The translations under genes and the position numbers were made by a program. A stretch of 64,000 bases of DNA, taken from NCBI GenBank assembly GCA_964019695.1, contig OZ026530.1, positions 36,442,835 through 36,506,834 on the forward strand. Direction: 5' to 3'. Every line of letters starts with the position of its first letter. The stretch's first letter is position 1. Below the pieces are notes generated by a model. It was not told where the DNA came from, did no database searches, and worked only from the letters and a program-made list of their open reading frames with translations. Source of the DNA: Loripinus fragilis (Eukaryota > Mollusca > Bivalvia > Lucinida > Lucinidae). Below are positions 43,901 to 55,927 of this stretch, piece after piece.

Positions 43901-44931
43901 ATCCCACATAACAAAATGGCCACCAGAGCTTAAAAGTGAAATAGGGTTTAAAAACATACCAGCCCATGTTTGAAATGATAAGATTGATATTTTGTCGCAT
44001 GCCCCTTCAAAATTCTGTTATGCTAAAACTAAAAACTAAAAATAGAAATCATATCAAACTTTTCCTTCATCAGAAAAATATATAATATACAAATATTCCT
44101 AAAATATCATCTACAAAAATGCACTCTGCTTAGCCTACAAGAACTAAAATCACAAGACATCGTTTCCATCAGTACTCTCAGTGCTTTGATTATTTTAATG
44201 GGACTGTAAAACATCAAATTAAATGTCTATCCAACAGATGTGTGTCCTTAACAAAACATTGTGCACACTATATACTCGGGATGCAATATTTTTTTTACAG
44301 CGCAGATTAGATGCAAGTACACACGTCGCGTGTGAAAATGGATTGTTTCAAGTTGACGATAGTTTTACTTTTACAGACAAGTATACGAGGAGTTGCGAGT
44401 CAAGACTTTGCAATGAAACATAGTGTACCTACCTCTATATTTCGCCATATATTGTAGTTTAAAAAGCACCCTTTTGCAGCAGAAATAGTATTTTTTCATG
44501 GGAATATTCCACCGAAGACACGAAAATTGATTACATTTTGCTATATGCTCGAGGTCTACTTGTCCAACTGTCCTCGTCAAAAGTACAGGGTATACTAGAA
44601 TTATTCTTTGTTACGTATCAACAGGTGAAAATAGTATTCACAAAATATGATGCTAAACACACAGTGTCACATGGTGGTTCGATTAGGATACTATTACATG
44701 TACCATCGATGAGTGAAATGTCTGGATGCAAGCAACTGCGAAGAGTTTTTTTTTTTTGAAAAATAGTACAAGTTCCAGCAAAGAGCATGATAGAAGAAGA
44801 TATAGTTTACTTCATAGACTTTTTGCATATTGAAAAGCCCAAGTTCCACGGACTCCAGAACTTTCGAAATGTGGATAGAAGGGTGGAAATTTAAACTTCA
44901 CATTTTTGAATACATGCATCAGCATGGACAT

Positions 44932-45550
44932 GTGATTTCCAACAATGTGGTATTTTGACAAGTATAGACTCAGACGGACCTGTGAAGCCTCTTTATTAGC
45001 TTAGAAACTCCATATTTTATTTGGTATTAGCTTAACAGTCATAAAATGTTCAAGCAGCTATCAAAGGCACTGATCAGTCTGTGGGTATGCGCAGACTGGT
45101 CCACACTGGTAAATGTATCTGTCGATTTGGTGGCATTTACGCGTATTGCCGGTACTTCATTGAACTGAAGTGGTAGATATTGGTGTTAATACTTTATGGA
45201 AAAACATGCCATATGCCTGAAGGACTATATAATTAGATCATTTTAAAGTATTCAATATGTGCATGGCGATTTATGTAAGCATTTAGGAATAGATTCGAGT
45301 ACTGATCATCCAGATCGGTACTCGAATCTATTCCTAAATGCTTACATAAATCGCCATGTGCATGCCTAATACTTAAAAAATGGTCTTATTCTATAGTCCG
45401 TTAGGCATATGACATGTTTTTCTATATATGATTTAACACCAATATCCACCACTTCCTGTAAATGAAGTACCAGCAATAAGCGTAAATACCAGCAAATCGA
45501 CATATACATTTACCAGTGTGTGGTCGGAGCCTTTGATTTCTTGCATTCAC
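44932..45550 (-). mobile_element. MITE family F4 split by F5
   Basis: F4 text ('gtgatttccaacaatgtggt', 'atgcgcagactggtc') runs to 45101 and resumes at 45521 with TGGTCGGAGCCTTTG. The gap is exactly one F5 element plus a 5-bp duplication. Confidence 0.8.
45102..45520. mobile_element. palindromic MITE family F5, intact copy with 5-bp TSD
   Basis: 419 bp, a foldback along its whole length. Ends CACACTGGTAAATGTAT and ATACATTTACCAGTGTG, with apical arms GCGATTTATGTAAGCATTTA. It is flanked by TGGTC at 45097-45101 and 45521-45525. It serves as the empty-site reference for the split copy at 8373. Confidence 0.92.
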
Positions 45551-45829
45551 CTGATAAGGTAGTGTCAACTGGTTTCCGTTTTATATTCAGCATTCACGTT
45601 ATGGCCATGCGTTAAGCTACTCAGGGCTTTTTTCTATCCGTTGGGCCTGCCACCTCCCCCCCTCTCTGTTCCTGACGAAAATTCCTTGATTCCCGCATGT
45701 CAGGTCTGTTCTTGGTTCAAACTGTATGCAAAGGTTATCAGCAGACGGCACTAAAAGGGAAAACCTTAAGTAGTTATTGCCCTTCGATTGCTTACATTTA
45801 AAGAATTCATTCTGTCCGCATGCGGTTGA

Positions 45830-46020
45830 TTGAATTCCATTATAACGTTGCGTAAAAGATCACAAAATCTTGACGTTTTGATGCCAAAAATGCGATTTTT
45901 ACATTAGTTTATTGTAATGTGATAAATAGGATCTTAACTTTTATGCTCCAGTATTATTGACTTTATTAAACTCGTTTACTAAATTCAATAAAACACGAGC
46001 ACTCATGTTTCTTACAGCAG
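45830..46020 (-). mobile_element. MITE family F3, partial
   Basis: Reverse copy: 'gatcacaaaatcttgacgtt', 'gtgataaataggatcttaac', 'tattaaactcgttta', 'gagcactcatgtttctta'. The apical hairpin is deleted. An F8 end fragment (GACGAAAATTCCTTGAT) lies at about 45672-45700. Confidence 0.7.
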
Positions 46021-46579
46021 GATTTTATATGGTCCAAGCAAAGAGAAATTACTTAACGAAAAGAAGCCAGTAGTAATGAAAATGAGCGGAATGTCACGAG
46101 AGCACAACAGCAGGGCTCCAGATAAGAGGGGTAAAGGGTATTTCAGCAGTGATATTTTGGAATTCAGCATTGAAAATTAAATTGAAGGGTGACATTACCC
46201 TTTTCGGTTTGAGGTTTCAGTGCTGATTATCAATTTATGCGGTGAATTTTTATTTTTTTCTTAGTGAGAAAAAAAACTAAATAATATACACCTATAGTAT
46301 AAATCTTGGAAGTTTTCCTATAAATGCAACATGTAAATTTTGATACAGGCAACTTTTCTTTAAAATATGTTAAGCAAATATTGGGTCTCTTTACAAGGCT
46401 TTGCACTTTCTGCAATTTGATATTTTAAATATGGAGTAAAGTACTCATTAAATTAAAAAGTAGGGTTGAAATACCCATTGGACCAAATCCTTATCTAGAC
46501 CACTGACAACAGGGCTCAAAGGACAGTCTATTTCATAATATTAATTTACTTTCGGTTTTGTGCTTTGATCCATGTGTGT

Positions 46580-46770
46580 ATGTCTGGGCCCCCAGGGGTT
46601 TTGGGGATCGAGATAAGGGCTGTTTATTTTCAGGGACCTGGGAAGCACAGGTAATTATTTTAGTGGAACTGGGGAGCAAGCTCATAAATTGGGGGATTGA
46701 GAAGGTCCTGCCAAAATGGAAAAAAGGGAAGATCTCACCTTAAAGGCCAACATCGCTTCCCCAGGGAAAC
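46580..46770 (+). repeat. dispersed repeat family A, 5' part
   Basis: GGGCCCCCAGGGGTTTTGGG, 'aagggctgtttattttcagg', 'ggggagcaagctcataa' and 'agatctcaccttaaaggc'. It corresponds to the first 200 bp of the copy at 11065. Confidence 0.75.
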
Positions 46771-47013
46771 ACATCTTTGCTCCATAATTGTAACTGTGGT
46801 CACTAATTAATGCTAATTATTGGCTGCCCACTGTCTTACCCCCAACTGTTTACTGTGCAGACAGGGTACACATTTTCTGTGTTATCTTATCTTTTAGCGA
46901 AAATTAACACCAAAATAATTAATATGCATGGTAAACAGATTAGAGACTGATCAGCCGCCTGGTCATCAGTTCTGTCGGATCAGCATTTACGGCCCGGTAT
47001 CACTCACTGTCCA

Positions 47014-47020
47014 TATAAAG
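47014..47020 (+). promoter_or_regulatory. candidate TATA box
   Basis: TATAAAG about 117 bp upstream of the ATG of the secreted-protein exon, a plausible distance if the 5' UTR is about 85 nt. Two very short upstream frames (ATGs at 47052 and 47072) would lie in that UTR. Alternatively, an acceptor-like TTGATATTCAG ends at 47103, which would make the exon internal. Confidence 0.35.
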
Positions 47021-47130
47021 AAACCTGTACTTATTAGCTACCAACTGCACCATGAGCACACAGCAAAGACTATGAACTGCTAGTTTCTATCATTTGATAT
47101 TCAGGCTAATTTTGGTTCGCCGCAGAGGTT

Positions 47131-47272
47131 ATGTCGTTGACTTTTTCACATAGACTTTTTAATAGTCTATTATTCACATTATGCATATGTTTTCTTTTGG
47201 GTTGTGGTGTTGCGCTTATATACGGTCAAAAGACAAAAATATATGGTAAAAAGCAAGCAATTCAATGTATTG
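47131..47272 (+). CDS. putative first coding exon of a secreted protein
   Basis: ATG at 47131 opens a 47-codon segment that looks like a signal peptide: RLFNSLLFTLCICFLLGCG, then VALIYG, with cleavage likely near the following QKTK. It ends at a strong donor, ATTG|GTAAGTAC (47273-47274), in phase 1. The mature start is basic (KTKIYGKKQA) with a Cys just before the splice. I cannot find the next exon in the window, so the product is unknown. The frame continues past the donor to 47400, but that part is not protein-like. Confidence rests on signal peptide plus donor only. Confidence 0.45.
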
Positions 47273-47832
47273 GTAAGTACTTCAAAATTTGGTTTCATTC
47301 GAAATATTGCGATAGAACATGTAGAAAGTCATCAGTTGAAATGCATGGGGAGCGAACAATGGCGAAAACAATTTCAGGAGTTTATGTGTTTAGATGTTGA
47401 TACTTGGTAATGAGAGTTTGTAATACAAACTTTAAAAAAAAATCATCGTAATTTCAAGTTCAGAAGTAATGGAATTAGAAATTTTGAGACGACGTTTGAT
47501 CTTACACACTTGAAATTTCAACTTCAATTTTATTGGAGTGTCTTCTGTATCAACTCAGAATTCAGACTACATATAAGCTCCATAATAAGGAACATTTATG
47601 CATCGCCCTTTGAATTTTGGAACCGCAATCTGACTATGTTTTTGTCCTCATGAGCCAGATATTTATGTATTACCACATAAACGAACAGTAAAGGCTAAGA
47701 CAAGCTGGCACAGTTATGTAGTCTCACCAAAGTATTTGCTGCCTAAAATGTCGCAGTCAATGAGGACAAAGTATACGACTATATTGCCTTGCATGCATTC
47801 TACGCATGCGTAATACAAACTATCATGAACTG

Positions 47833-48042
47833 ATATGATAAATTAACTCTATTTCAATATTTCGGCCAAAGGCCTTTTTCAAGAAAAAACATGCACTTTA
47901 GTATCAACTACATAGTCTCTGTTCCACCATTTTGAAAATTCAAAATGGTGGAACAGAGACTATGTAGTTGATACTAAAGTGCATGTTTTTTCTTGAAAAA
48001 GGCCTTTGGCCGAAATATTAAAATAGAGTTAATTTATCATAT
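47833..48042. repeat. 210-bp near-perfect palindrome
   Basis: The arms 47833-47936 and 47939-48042 are inverted copies with one mismatch seen by eye and a 2-nt centre (AA). The arms carry TCGGCCAAAGGCCTTTTTCA and 'gcactttagtatcaactaca'. No coding content; it could extrude as a long cruciform. Confidence 0.95.
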
Positions 48043-48149
48043 GTGTTTAACATTATTCCCTATGGAATATAAATGAATATTATTTGTATCATGAACTGTT
48101 TCATATGAATGCATGCAATACACACAGTATTACACTTTTTCCTTACTAA

Positions 48150-48255
48150 CGGTGATTTTTGCAAGCGCTTATAACATTTGCAAACAGTTTGTACCCATAT
48201 CTGGCTCGCTCTACATTGGGTCGGGCCTGATCTGGATCCAAACTGGTTCACACTA
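48150..48255. repeat. foldback family F11, diverged copy
   Basis: 'tttgcaaacagtttgtaccc' and 'cgggcctgatctggatccaa' flank a partly degraded apex. The same arms occur in the zinc-finger duplications. Confidence 0.6.
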
Positions 48256-48297
48256 AGATAGCGCTCTTGAATGTTTTTTTTTTTAAATATTTTTCTT

Positions 48298-48501
48298 TGT
48301 TTGTTTTGTTTGATTTGATTCTTTAGGTCCCATCAACAATCTTTCATTTAAACAGGGACAGATCTTCCTGGGTTGAACCAGTACTAAGCTTGGACAAATG
48401 TTTTTTGCTCAAGGACCACAACGCAGTGAAGCCGGTGAGGCACGAACCCGCGGCCCCCCGGTCTCGAGTCAAGCACTCTACCACTGAGCCACTGTGCCTC
48501 C
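48298..48501 (-). repeat. tRNA-derived SINE, copy 6
   Basis: Reverse copy: 'tttgatttgattctttaggt', 'gctcaaggaccacaacgcag', 'gtctcgagtcaagcactcta', 'ccactgagccactgtgcc'. No clear flanking duplication. A short family B 3' fragment ('ttgtatcgattcctgatctt') lies at 48840-48897. Confidence 0.88.
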
Positions 48502-49089
48502 TCAATTATTGTTTTTGAAAAAATCATCAGACGAATACAAAAATATAAATTACCTAGCATGCAATGAGTTAACTCCTATTCTGCCGAATCCTAAATGTTG
48601 TCTGCTTTTAACACCTGCTGCAGATATTCAAGTGTTCCTTAGACTATCATGATAGTGAAAGCAAGCAATATAAACCCTGATCAGAGTGATCCCAAGGGAG
48701 CAATCTTATCTGGGTATTTTGCAATATATACTAAGAACAAAACAAAATTAGATGTGAGAGGACGAAGCAAAAAGGGGTAAATCCACTGAAAGGACCTGAG
48801 CCGGGGTCTTGAGCTTAGCGGTTTAAACTTAGCGAGAACATTTGTCTTTGGTACTTGATTGTATCGATTCCTGATCTTTGCAACCTTACTTACTTTGGAG
48901 TATCTTGGCTAGGTATGGCTCAAATAGGGCAGTTGGCAGTTACTGGTCTGCCAATTGAAATGAAAAGCAAAGCATAGAATCCACCAGCAACTGCTTCATA
49001 TGGATTCAGCCTATTTATACCACCCTTACCAACTTTAGCACAAAATATTTCACGATGTACAAGGTCTACACTGATGTAGGTGGCATAAA

Positions 49090-49190
49090 ATAGTTATACC
49101 ATGGGTTGTCCACCTGTACGTAAGATAATCCACTCGCTAAAGCTCGTGGATTATCTCCACGTACAGGCGGACAACCCATGGTATAACTAT
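49090..49190. repeat. hairpin with 45-bp arms
   Basis: The arms ATAGTTATACCATGGGTTGT ... AGATAATCCA pair with the inverse; the loop is about CTCGCTAAAGCTCG. Single copy. 49200-49630 has nothing recognised. Confidence 0.85.
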
Positions 49191-49639
49191 TACTTATTTG
49201 GTCATTCCAAACACAGCTCTGTGTACATGTTGGTCTAATCTATCATCTTCAGATGGTATCAATGGGAAGGTATTGGTACAATTATTATAACTGATAGGTG
49301 CTAAAGCCACAGTGTTGGCTTTTAAAGCTGCATAGTCTGTAACTTTTGATCTTCTAATTTTGAAAATAATGTTTTTATTTTTCAAGAACACAGTAAAAAT
49401 ACTCAAATTCAGGTAAACATTTTACCATTTTCGTAAATCTTAACAAGGTATCACTATCAAAACATCTGCATTTATGTTAAAATTCAACGGTCTAGAATTA
49501 TTGGAGGGACGCAAATAATTACCAACAAGAGAAAAACAAACCTACTTTTATTGTGAAAACATAGCTTAATTCGACCTTTACAAATGATTTTAAAAGAAAA
49601 TGATTTTTTTCGAAAAATGTTCATAGTTACAGAGTATGC

Positions 49640-50330
49640 AGCTTTAAAGTAGAAGCCTCCATTTCGTTTGATTTTTAAAAAAAGTATTTAAAGTTATATA
49701 TTCGTACATATTGATATTGGAGAAAAATGATGGCGAATAACTTCTGTTGTTGTCGATTTATTTCATTAGTCTTAAAATTGTTGATATTTAGGTTTATAAA
49801 CACTCAGAATGCACCACATGGCATCATCTCTCCCCCCCCCCCACAACAAAAAATTTTGGGGAGCATGCCCCTGAATCCCCTAGCACCAGTGTGAATCCAC
49901 ATCCTTTCATGCCTACCTACGCGCCTGGTATGTAATTTTCTCTCTGGTTAATTACATTCTTTAGCTGATTTTATTAAATTTTGAAATACGCTGGTCTTAC
50001 TTGATGAAACGAAAGTTAAACATGCATTACAAGGGCCTAATTGCAATTATAAAATAATATGGTTACAAAAAAGTAAATTATTTCACTGCTGAAAACAAAC
50101 AATCTAATTTTAAGCTGTAAGAAAAACAGCCCCTCTCTCCACCAGAATGCCAAATGGCATGTCCCTAATTTAAAAGGAAAAAAATCAAAGCAAGAGAGCA
50201 TTCATCCATACCTTCTTGGCCAGGAACAGCAACACCATTTTAAGAATGCTCTAATACTTTGAGCTTATCATGTATTTCATTTACATAAGTATATGTTATG
50301 TATTCCATGGCTATGCCCTGTCTTTACATA
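49640..50330 (+). repeat. dispersed repeat family A, 3' part
   Basis: 'tgatattggagaaaaatgat', 'actcagaatgcaccacatgg', 'gtgaatccacatcctttca', 'gagcattcatccatacct', 'ctaatactttgagctta'. It matches the 3' two-thirds of the copy at 11065. A further scrap (GGGGGATTTGGGGAGAAGC) lies at about 50470. Confidence 0.7.
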
Positions 50331-50734
50331 CTAAATATTATATAGGTATGATGCAGAATATTAAGTGAACACTTTAAAGGTGTGCGCTCATGTACAACTT
50401 CATAGTTTGTAAGTATGTGAATTTAATCCTACGGAAAGAAAACTTTTTAAAGGAGAATTGGTTTATGTTTTGGGGGATTTGGGGAGAAGCAGAACAACCG
50501 TTAGGGATTTTGGGAGCAAAGGCGAAATACTTGGTTTGTTCGTTACGGCATGGAAGGTATTATTTAGTGCTGACACAGGCTGGTCACTAAAGATACTTTT
50601 CAGTTTCATAAATTTTGTGGGAGGATATAAAAAAAGCAGATCCATCCTAACCGCATCGGAGCCGTTAGCATACACCCAAGGGTGAGGGATGATCGGGCGC
50701 TTAAAGGGTTCGGCTGTAGTTTTATGAAAACTGA

Positions 50735-50960
50735 CCACGAAATACTTTTTTATGTTGTGAACACGCTGAATGAACAAAAAAGAATACAAAAATACGTCAT
50801 AATCGCTAGTTTGGAGAGTGTTCAACAATGGGTAAACTGATTTATAGAATACCAGGTTCGTGTCTTTTGATATCAAGTTTATGAAGCTCGGCTTTGAGAA
50901 CGCATGTTGAATCGCTCGGCAAGCCTCGCGATGTCAACAAGCATTCTTAAAGCCTCTCCA
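50735..50960 (+). mobile_element. MITE family F1, partial
   Basis: 'gctgaatgaacaaaaaa', 'cgctagtttggagagtgttc', 'gtgtcttttgatatcaagtt', tip ATCGCTCGGCAAGCCTCGCG. The final arm is disrupted after 'attcttaaagcctc'. Confidence 0.75.
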
Positions 50961-50964
50961 CTAG

Positions 50965-52320
50965 ACACAGCAGAGATTCTGAGTAACCAATATTCTATTA
51001 GTAGATTATTTTTACAGAATTGTCTCTCACTGTCCCCTCCGACTTTAAGGGAAGTAAGCTGTGAAGCCATCCAATCTTAAAACTGAGGGTACAAAATCAG
51101 CTGATCCCCTTAGACCACTGACAGAGTGGGATTCGGTTTTCGTCTTACCAACCGGAAAAGAATACGAACCCCAACGTTGTTTGGGCTCAGTGATACAACT
51201 AGAGAGTTGTGACGGCCTAAGGGCTAGGATCGCTCATAAGTAATTAGTGAATATAGACTGACCCAAAGGTCAAGATTGCGTGAATCCAGGGTTATCAAAA
51301 TAACCAAAGAAAATTAACTAAACGTCGGAAGTACGTAGTGGTTCAAGCTCACTGTAAAAGCACCGATCAGACTGACCCAAGAGTCAAGTGAAAGACCCAC
51401 AAACTGTGATCAAAATTTCGCGAATCGGGCCAAACGAAAGAAATGACATTAAAAATCTGCAGAACAGTATAATAGAAGAGCTCATGTTATATGATCTTAC
51501 ATTATATATGTAAATTGTATATTCTTTACGTTTCTTATGTCTGCCTAGTTGATTAAACGTCTAGAGCAGGACACTCTAAGATTGATTCTTGTAGAAACTA
51601 TCTTAGTGAGGAAACTTGCCTTAGTATAGGGTGGTCTACTAGCCAGAAATAATAACGTAGGTGGTGTCTTTCAACATTAATGTGATGTCGATGTTTTTAT
51701 TACATAAAGTACTGGAAAGAAACTGTTGTTAGTATTTGAGTGCCTTATTTTCCCTGGTAGCGTTGTCAACGCATAACGGGATCTTCCAATAAAACTTTCC
51801 CCTCTTCCGTCCTGACCTTCTTTATGACGTAACAGTTTTTCATTGCAGATTTTCTTTTAAAATGTGTCGGTTTTATGACGAACTAGTTATGGTTTTCATG
51901 ACGATTTAAAAATAGTGTTCATGTTTTATGACGAAAACTTTTCTTTTGTTTTATACACGAGTCTTAAATATTTTTAGTCTCTAAGACTTAGTTGTTGTAT
52001 TAAAAACACTAATGCTTTAAATGGACGCCGAAATGCAATATTGCGGTTGATGTGTGGATCTTAAGCGGTGTATTCACAGATTAATATCATCTTTATTGAA
52101 GTAATGTACTGTAGTGTTTACATACAAAACGCTTCCTCTGTTTCCGTTACGTTGTTTGTTACAATCCCCAATTTTAGCCTTTCACACATATACAAATCTC
52201 GTTATATTTTGGAATCTATTAAATACAAGAAATATCTTTGAAAAAAAAAGATAATCGACGAAGTGAAAGAAAACATGTTTGATATGAATTACATGAAAAA
52301 TTAAACGCGAGCGACGCACA
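50965..52320. other. gene-free stretch, possible old retroelement debris
   Basis: No exon-like frames. A TATA-like 'ttatatatg' near 51502 and AATAAA at about 51788 might suggest a solo LTR, but I find no TG...CA ends with matching flanks. 'ttatgacga' phrases repeat near 51820-51940. Confidence 0.35.
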
Positions 52321-52324
52321 TTTA

Positions 52325-52450
52325 ATATAGAAAGTGAGTATGATCAGGAAATAGCACAATCACAAACTGCAGACAAACCCATAGTACCGCCAGGAAGAGC
52401 AACATAACAACCTCGAGACACATGAAGACAAACTAACCAAAACAACCAAC
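52325..52450 (-). repeat. dispersed repeat family C, reverse copy
   Basis: 'gagtatgatcaggaaatagc', 'acaatcacaaactgcagaca' and 'accgccaggaagagcaac' are the reverse of 43605-43900. Confidence 0.6.
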
Positions 52451-52485
52451 TATCTGACAATGATCCACCTCATGTATCACAGTCT

Positions 52486-52625
52486 TACGGTTTCTCTCAA
52501 GTATGTACTTGTAAGTGACATTTCAGGTTACCTACTTGAATAAAGGTTTAACCACCAGTATGTATTCGCTGATGACGTTTTAACTGACAATTTTGAGTAA
52601 AACCCATGCCACAGGTATCACATTT
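52486..52625 (-). pseudogene. zinc-finger cassette copy 1 (decayed)
   Basis: The farthest copy of the last two fingers of the gene at 56307. Part of the linker and the start of the second finger are deleted (text jumps from 'aaaggtttaaccac' to 'cagtatgtattcgctg'), so it cannot encode both fingers. It ends at 52625 in unrelated F1 sequence. Confidence 0.8.
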
Positions 52626-52629
52626 ATCA

Positions 52630-52985
52630 GTCGCCACTTATATTAACTGAATTATTTCAACATAAACTAATAAACGTTTCCTATCTCACGGCATGTTACC
52701 TTTATCAGGTCATAATGACGTTGCACTTTTTGAATGACGTCGCTGATGACGCTGAATGAACAAAAAAAAAAATAAAAAATACGTCATAATCGCTAGTTTG
52801 AAGAGTGTTCAACAATGGGTAAACTGATTTATAGAATACCAGGTTCGTGTCTTTTGATATCAAGTTTACCAGGCCCGGCTTTTAGAACGCATGTTGAATC
52901 GCTCGGCAAGCCTCACGATGTCAACAAGCGTTCTCAAAGCCTTGCCTGGTAAACTTGATATCAATAAACACTCACCTAGTATTTT
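52630..52985 (+). mobile_element. palindromic MITE family F1, complete copy
   Basis: 'cataaactaataaacgtttc', 'aatgacgttgcac', 'gtgttcaacaatgggtaaac', arms TTTTGATATCAAGTTTACCA and inverse. The tip loop TCGGCAAGCCTC is at 52903-52914. Confidence 0.85.
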
Positions 52986-52994
52986 ATTTTAATA

Positions 52995-53232
52995 TAAGCC
53001 ACGAATTGTGATTTCCAAAAATATGGCATTTTGACATGCATAGACTCAGACAAGCCTGTGCAGCCTCATTTTAAGCTTAGAAACTCCAAATGATGTCCAG
53101 TCAGTAGCTTAACACTCATAGAATATGTAAGCGAGTTGCAAATGCTCTTATCAGACTGCGCGTATGCGCAGGCTGGTCTGAGCCTTTGCTGGTCACACAT
53201 ACCACATTGTTGGAAATATCATGTCACGGCTC
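52995..53232 (-). mobile_element. MITE family F4
   Basis: 'attgtgatttccaaaaatat', GACTGCGCGTATGCGCAGGC, and the end 'ggaaatatcatgtcacggct'. It lies between the F1 copy and the zinc-finger cassettes. Confidence 0.8.
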
Positions 53233-53499
53233 AATTATGTAGTAGCTTGAAGTAATTAGTTCACTAATACGCTTAATAAGCAGGGTTTCTCCAATATGTT
53301 TTTTTGTGTTGTTAGAATTAAGAGTTCTACAAACCGTTTGATGAATTATATATATAAACACAAGCATCATGTGCAATCATATGGTTTCCCGATGTGTTTT
53401 CTCCATTATAGCTTTTTAACTGTCTAGAAAAAAAACTTTCACCATAAGGTTTCTTTCAAGCATGTATGCTCTTGTGATATTTTAAGAGTTTGATCTGAA

Positions 53500-53730
53500 A
53501 ACGATTCACCTCAAGTATCACAGTCTTACGGTTTCTCTCAAGTATGTATTTTTAAGTGGCATTTCAGGTTACCTACTTGAATGAAGGTTTTACCACAAGT
53601 ACCACACTCGTAAGGCTTCTCTCCAGTATGTATTCGTTGATGACGTTTTAACTGACAATTTAGAGTAAAACCCATGCCACAGGTATCACATTTGTATGGT
53701 CTATCTCCAATGTGTTTTCGCATGCCATGC
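53500..53730 (-). pseudogene. zinc-finger cassette copy 2
   Basis: Encodes [19 protein letters not shown], a complete finger, then [12 protein letters not shown] and a second finger, then stops. Both C2H2 fingers look intact (61 codons), but there is no N-terminal part and the upstream join breaks inside finger 8 of the parent. It could be translated only as a two-finger microprotein. Confidence 0.7.
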
Positions 53731-54189
53731 TAACTCTGGCTCAGAATTTGTTGTAGCCATTACTTAAGCAAATGGAAAAAGTTGTAGCCAAATGAAATTA
53801 ACTTTAGCCAAGGTTTTAGCCAGAAAGTAGTTTCAACAAGTTTTTTTTGTATTTTACTCTTTACCCACTTTTGTTGTCTGCTGATAACCTTTGCAAACAG
53901 TTTGAACCCAGATCAGGCCCGACAAAATGTCGGGCCTGATCCTGATCCAAACTGTTTGACACCCGGATGGTATTGAAAATATCCAGCATCCAAAGAGTAA
54001 AATATGGCATAATAATAATTTGTGAAGGAATAATAAATGCAATATTTGAAAATCCTAAATATGTTATTTTTGAACCACCTAGACTGTACTTTAAGCCAAT
54101 GACATATATTTGTAGACACTCTACATTTTTTGCAGCAAATGCCTACAATGGCTAATGGCAGGATGAGCCCTATCTCCAGTATGTTTGCT

Positions 54190-54440
54190 CTTGTGATACT
54201 TTAAGAGTATTTGAAGACGATCCACCTCAAGTATCGCAATCTTACGGTTTCTCTCCAGCATGTATTTTAAGTGGCATTTCAGGTTACCTACTTGAATAAA
54301 AGTTTTATCACAAGTACCACACTCGTAAGGTTTCTCTCCAGTATGTATTCGCTGATGACGTTTTAACTGACAATTTAGAGTAAAACCCATGCCACAGGTA
54401 TCACATTTGTATGGCCTTTTTCCAGTGCGTTTTCGCATGC
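54190..54440 (-). pseudogene. zinc-finger cassette copy 3
   Basis: The same two fingers ([22 protein letters not shown], with Gly to Asp). The frame then runs on into the duplicated 3' flank ([15 protein letters not shown]) and a half finger ([14 protein letters not shown]), giving 105 codons. The copies start about 717 bp apart. Confidence 0.7.
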
Positions 54441-54899
54441 CAGTGCTTACTCTGGCTCAGAATTTGTTGTAGCCATTACTTTAACCAAATGGAAAAAGTT
54501 GTAGCCAAATGAAATTAACTTTAGCCAAGGTTTTAGCCAGAAAGTAGTATCAACAAGTTTTTTTTGTATTTTACTCTTTACCCACTTTTGTTGTCTGCTG
54601 ATAACCTTTGCAAACAGTTTGAACCCAGATCAGGCCCGACAAAATGTCGGGCCTGATCTGAATCAAAACTGTTTGACATCCCGATGGTATTGAAAATATT
54701 CAGCATCCAAAGAGTAAAATATGGCATAATAATAATGTGTGAAGGAATGATAAAAGCAATATTTGAAAATCCAAAAATTTGTAATTTTTGAACCACCTAG
54801 ACTGTACTTTTAGCCAATGGCATATATTTGTAGCACTCTACATTTTTAGTAGCAAATGTCTTCAATGGCTAATAGCAGGGTGAGCCCTGTCTCCAGTAT

Positions 54900-55150
54900 G
54901 TTTACTCTTGTGATATTTTAAGAGTGTGGTCTGAAAACGATCCACCTCAAGTATCAGTCTTACGGTATCTTTTCAGTATGTATTTTTAAGTGGCATTTCA
55001 GGTTACCTACTTGAATAAAGGTTTTACCACAAGTACCACACTCGTAAGGCTTCTCTCCAGTATGTATTCGCTGATGACGATTTAACTGACAATTTAGAGT
55101 AAAACCCATGCCACAGGTATCACATTTGTATGGCCTTTCTCCAGTATGTT
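54900..55150 (-). pseudogene. zinc-finger cassette copy 4
   Basis: Finger text is intact, but the segment before the first finger reads M-stop (ATGTGATAA where the parent has ATGCGAAAA), so no start is usable. Confidence 0.75.
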
Positions 55151-55639
55151 ATCACATGTCAGTGCTAACGCTGGCTCAGAATTTGTTGTAGCCATTACTT
55201 TAGCCAAATGGAAAAAGTTGTAGCCAAATGAAATTAACTTTAGCCAAGGTTTTAGCCAGAAAGTAGCATCAATATGTTTTTTTTGTATTTTACTCTTTAC
55301 CCACTTTTGTTGTCTGCTGATAACCTTTGCGAACAGTTTTGAACCCAGATCAGGCCCGACAAAATGTCGGGCCTGATCTGGATCCAAACTGTTTGACACC
55401 CGGATGGTATTGAAATATCCAGCATGCAAAGAGTAAAATATGGCATAATAATAATGTGTGAAGGAATAATAAAAGCAATGTTTGAAAATCCAAAAATGTG
55501 ATTTTTGAACCACTTAGACTGTACTTTTCGCCAATGACATATATTGAACCACTTAGACTGTACTTTTCGCCAATGACATATATTTCTAGCCACTCTACAT
55601 TTTAGTAGCAAATGCCTACATGTGCAATGGCTAATGGCA

Positions 55640-55927
<288 letters not shown>

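Noticed and set aside
50463..50876. 137-codon minus-strand frame
   Set aside because: Spans family A and F1 repeat fragments; not conserved in other copies.
51059..51831. Solo LTR with TATA and AATAAA
   Set aside because: TG and CA-like ends could be chosen, but no matching target duplication or second copy was found.
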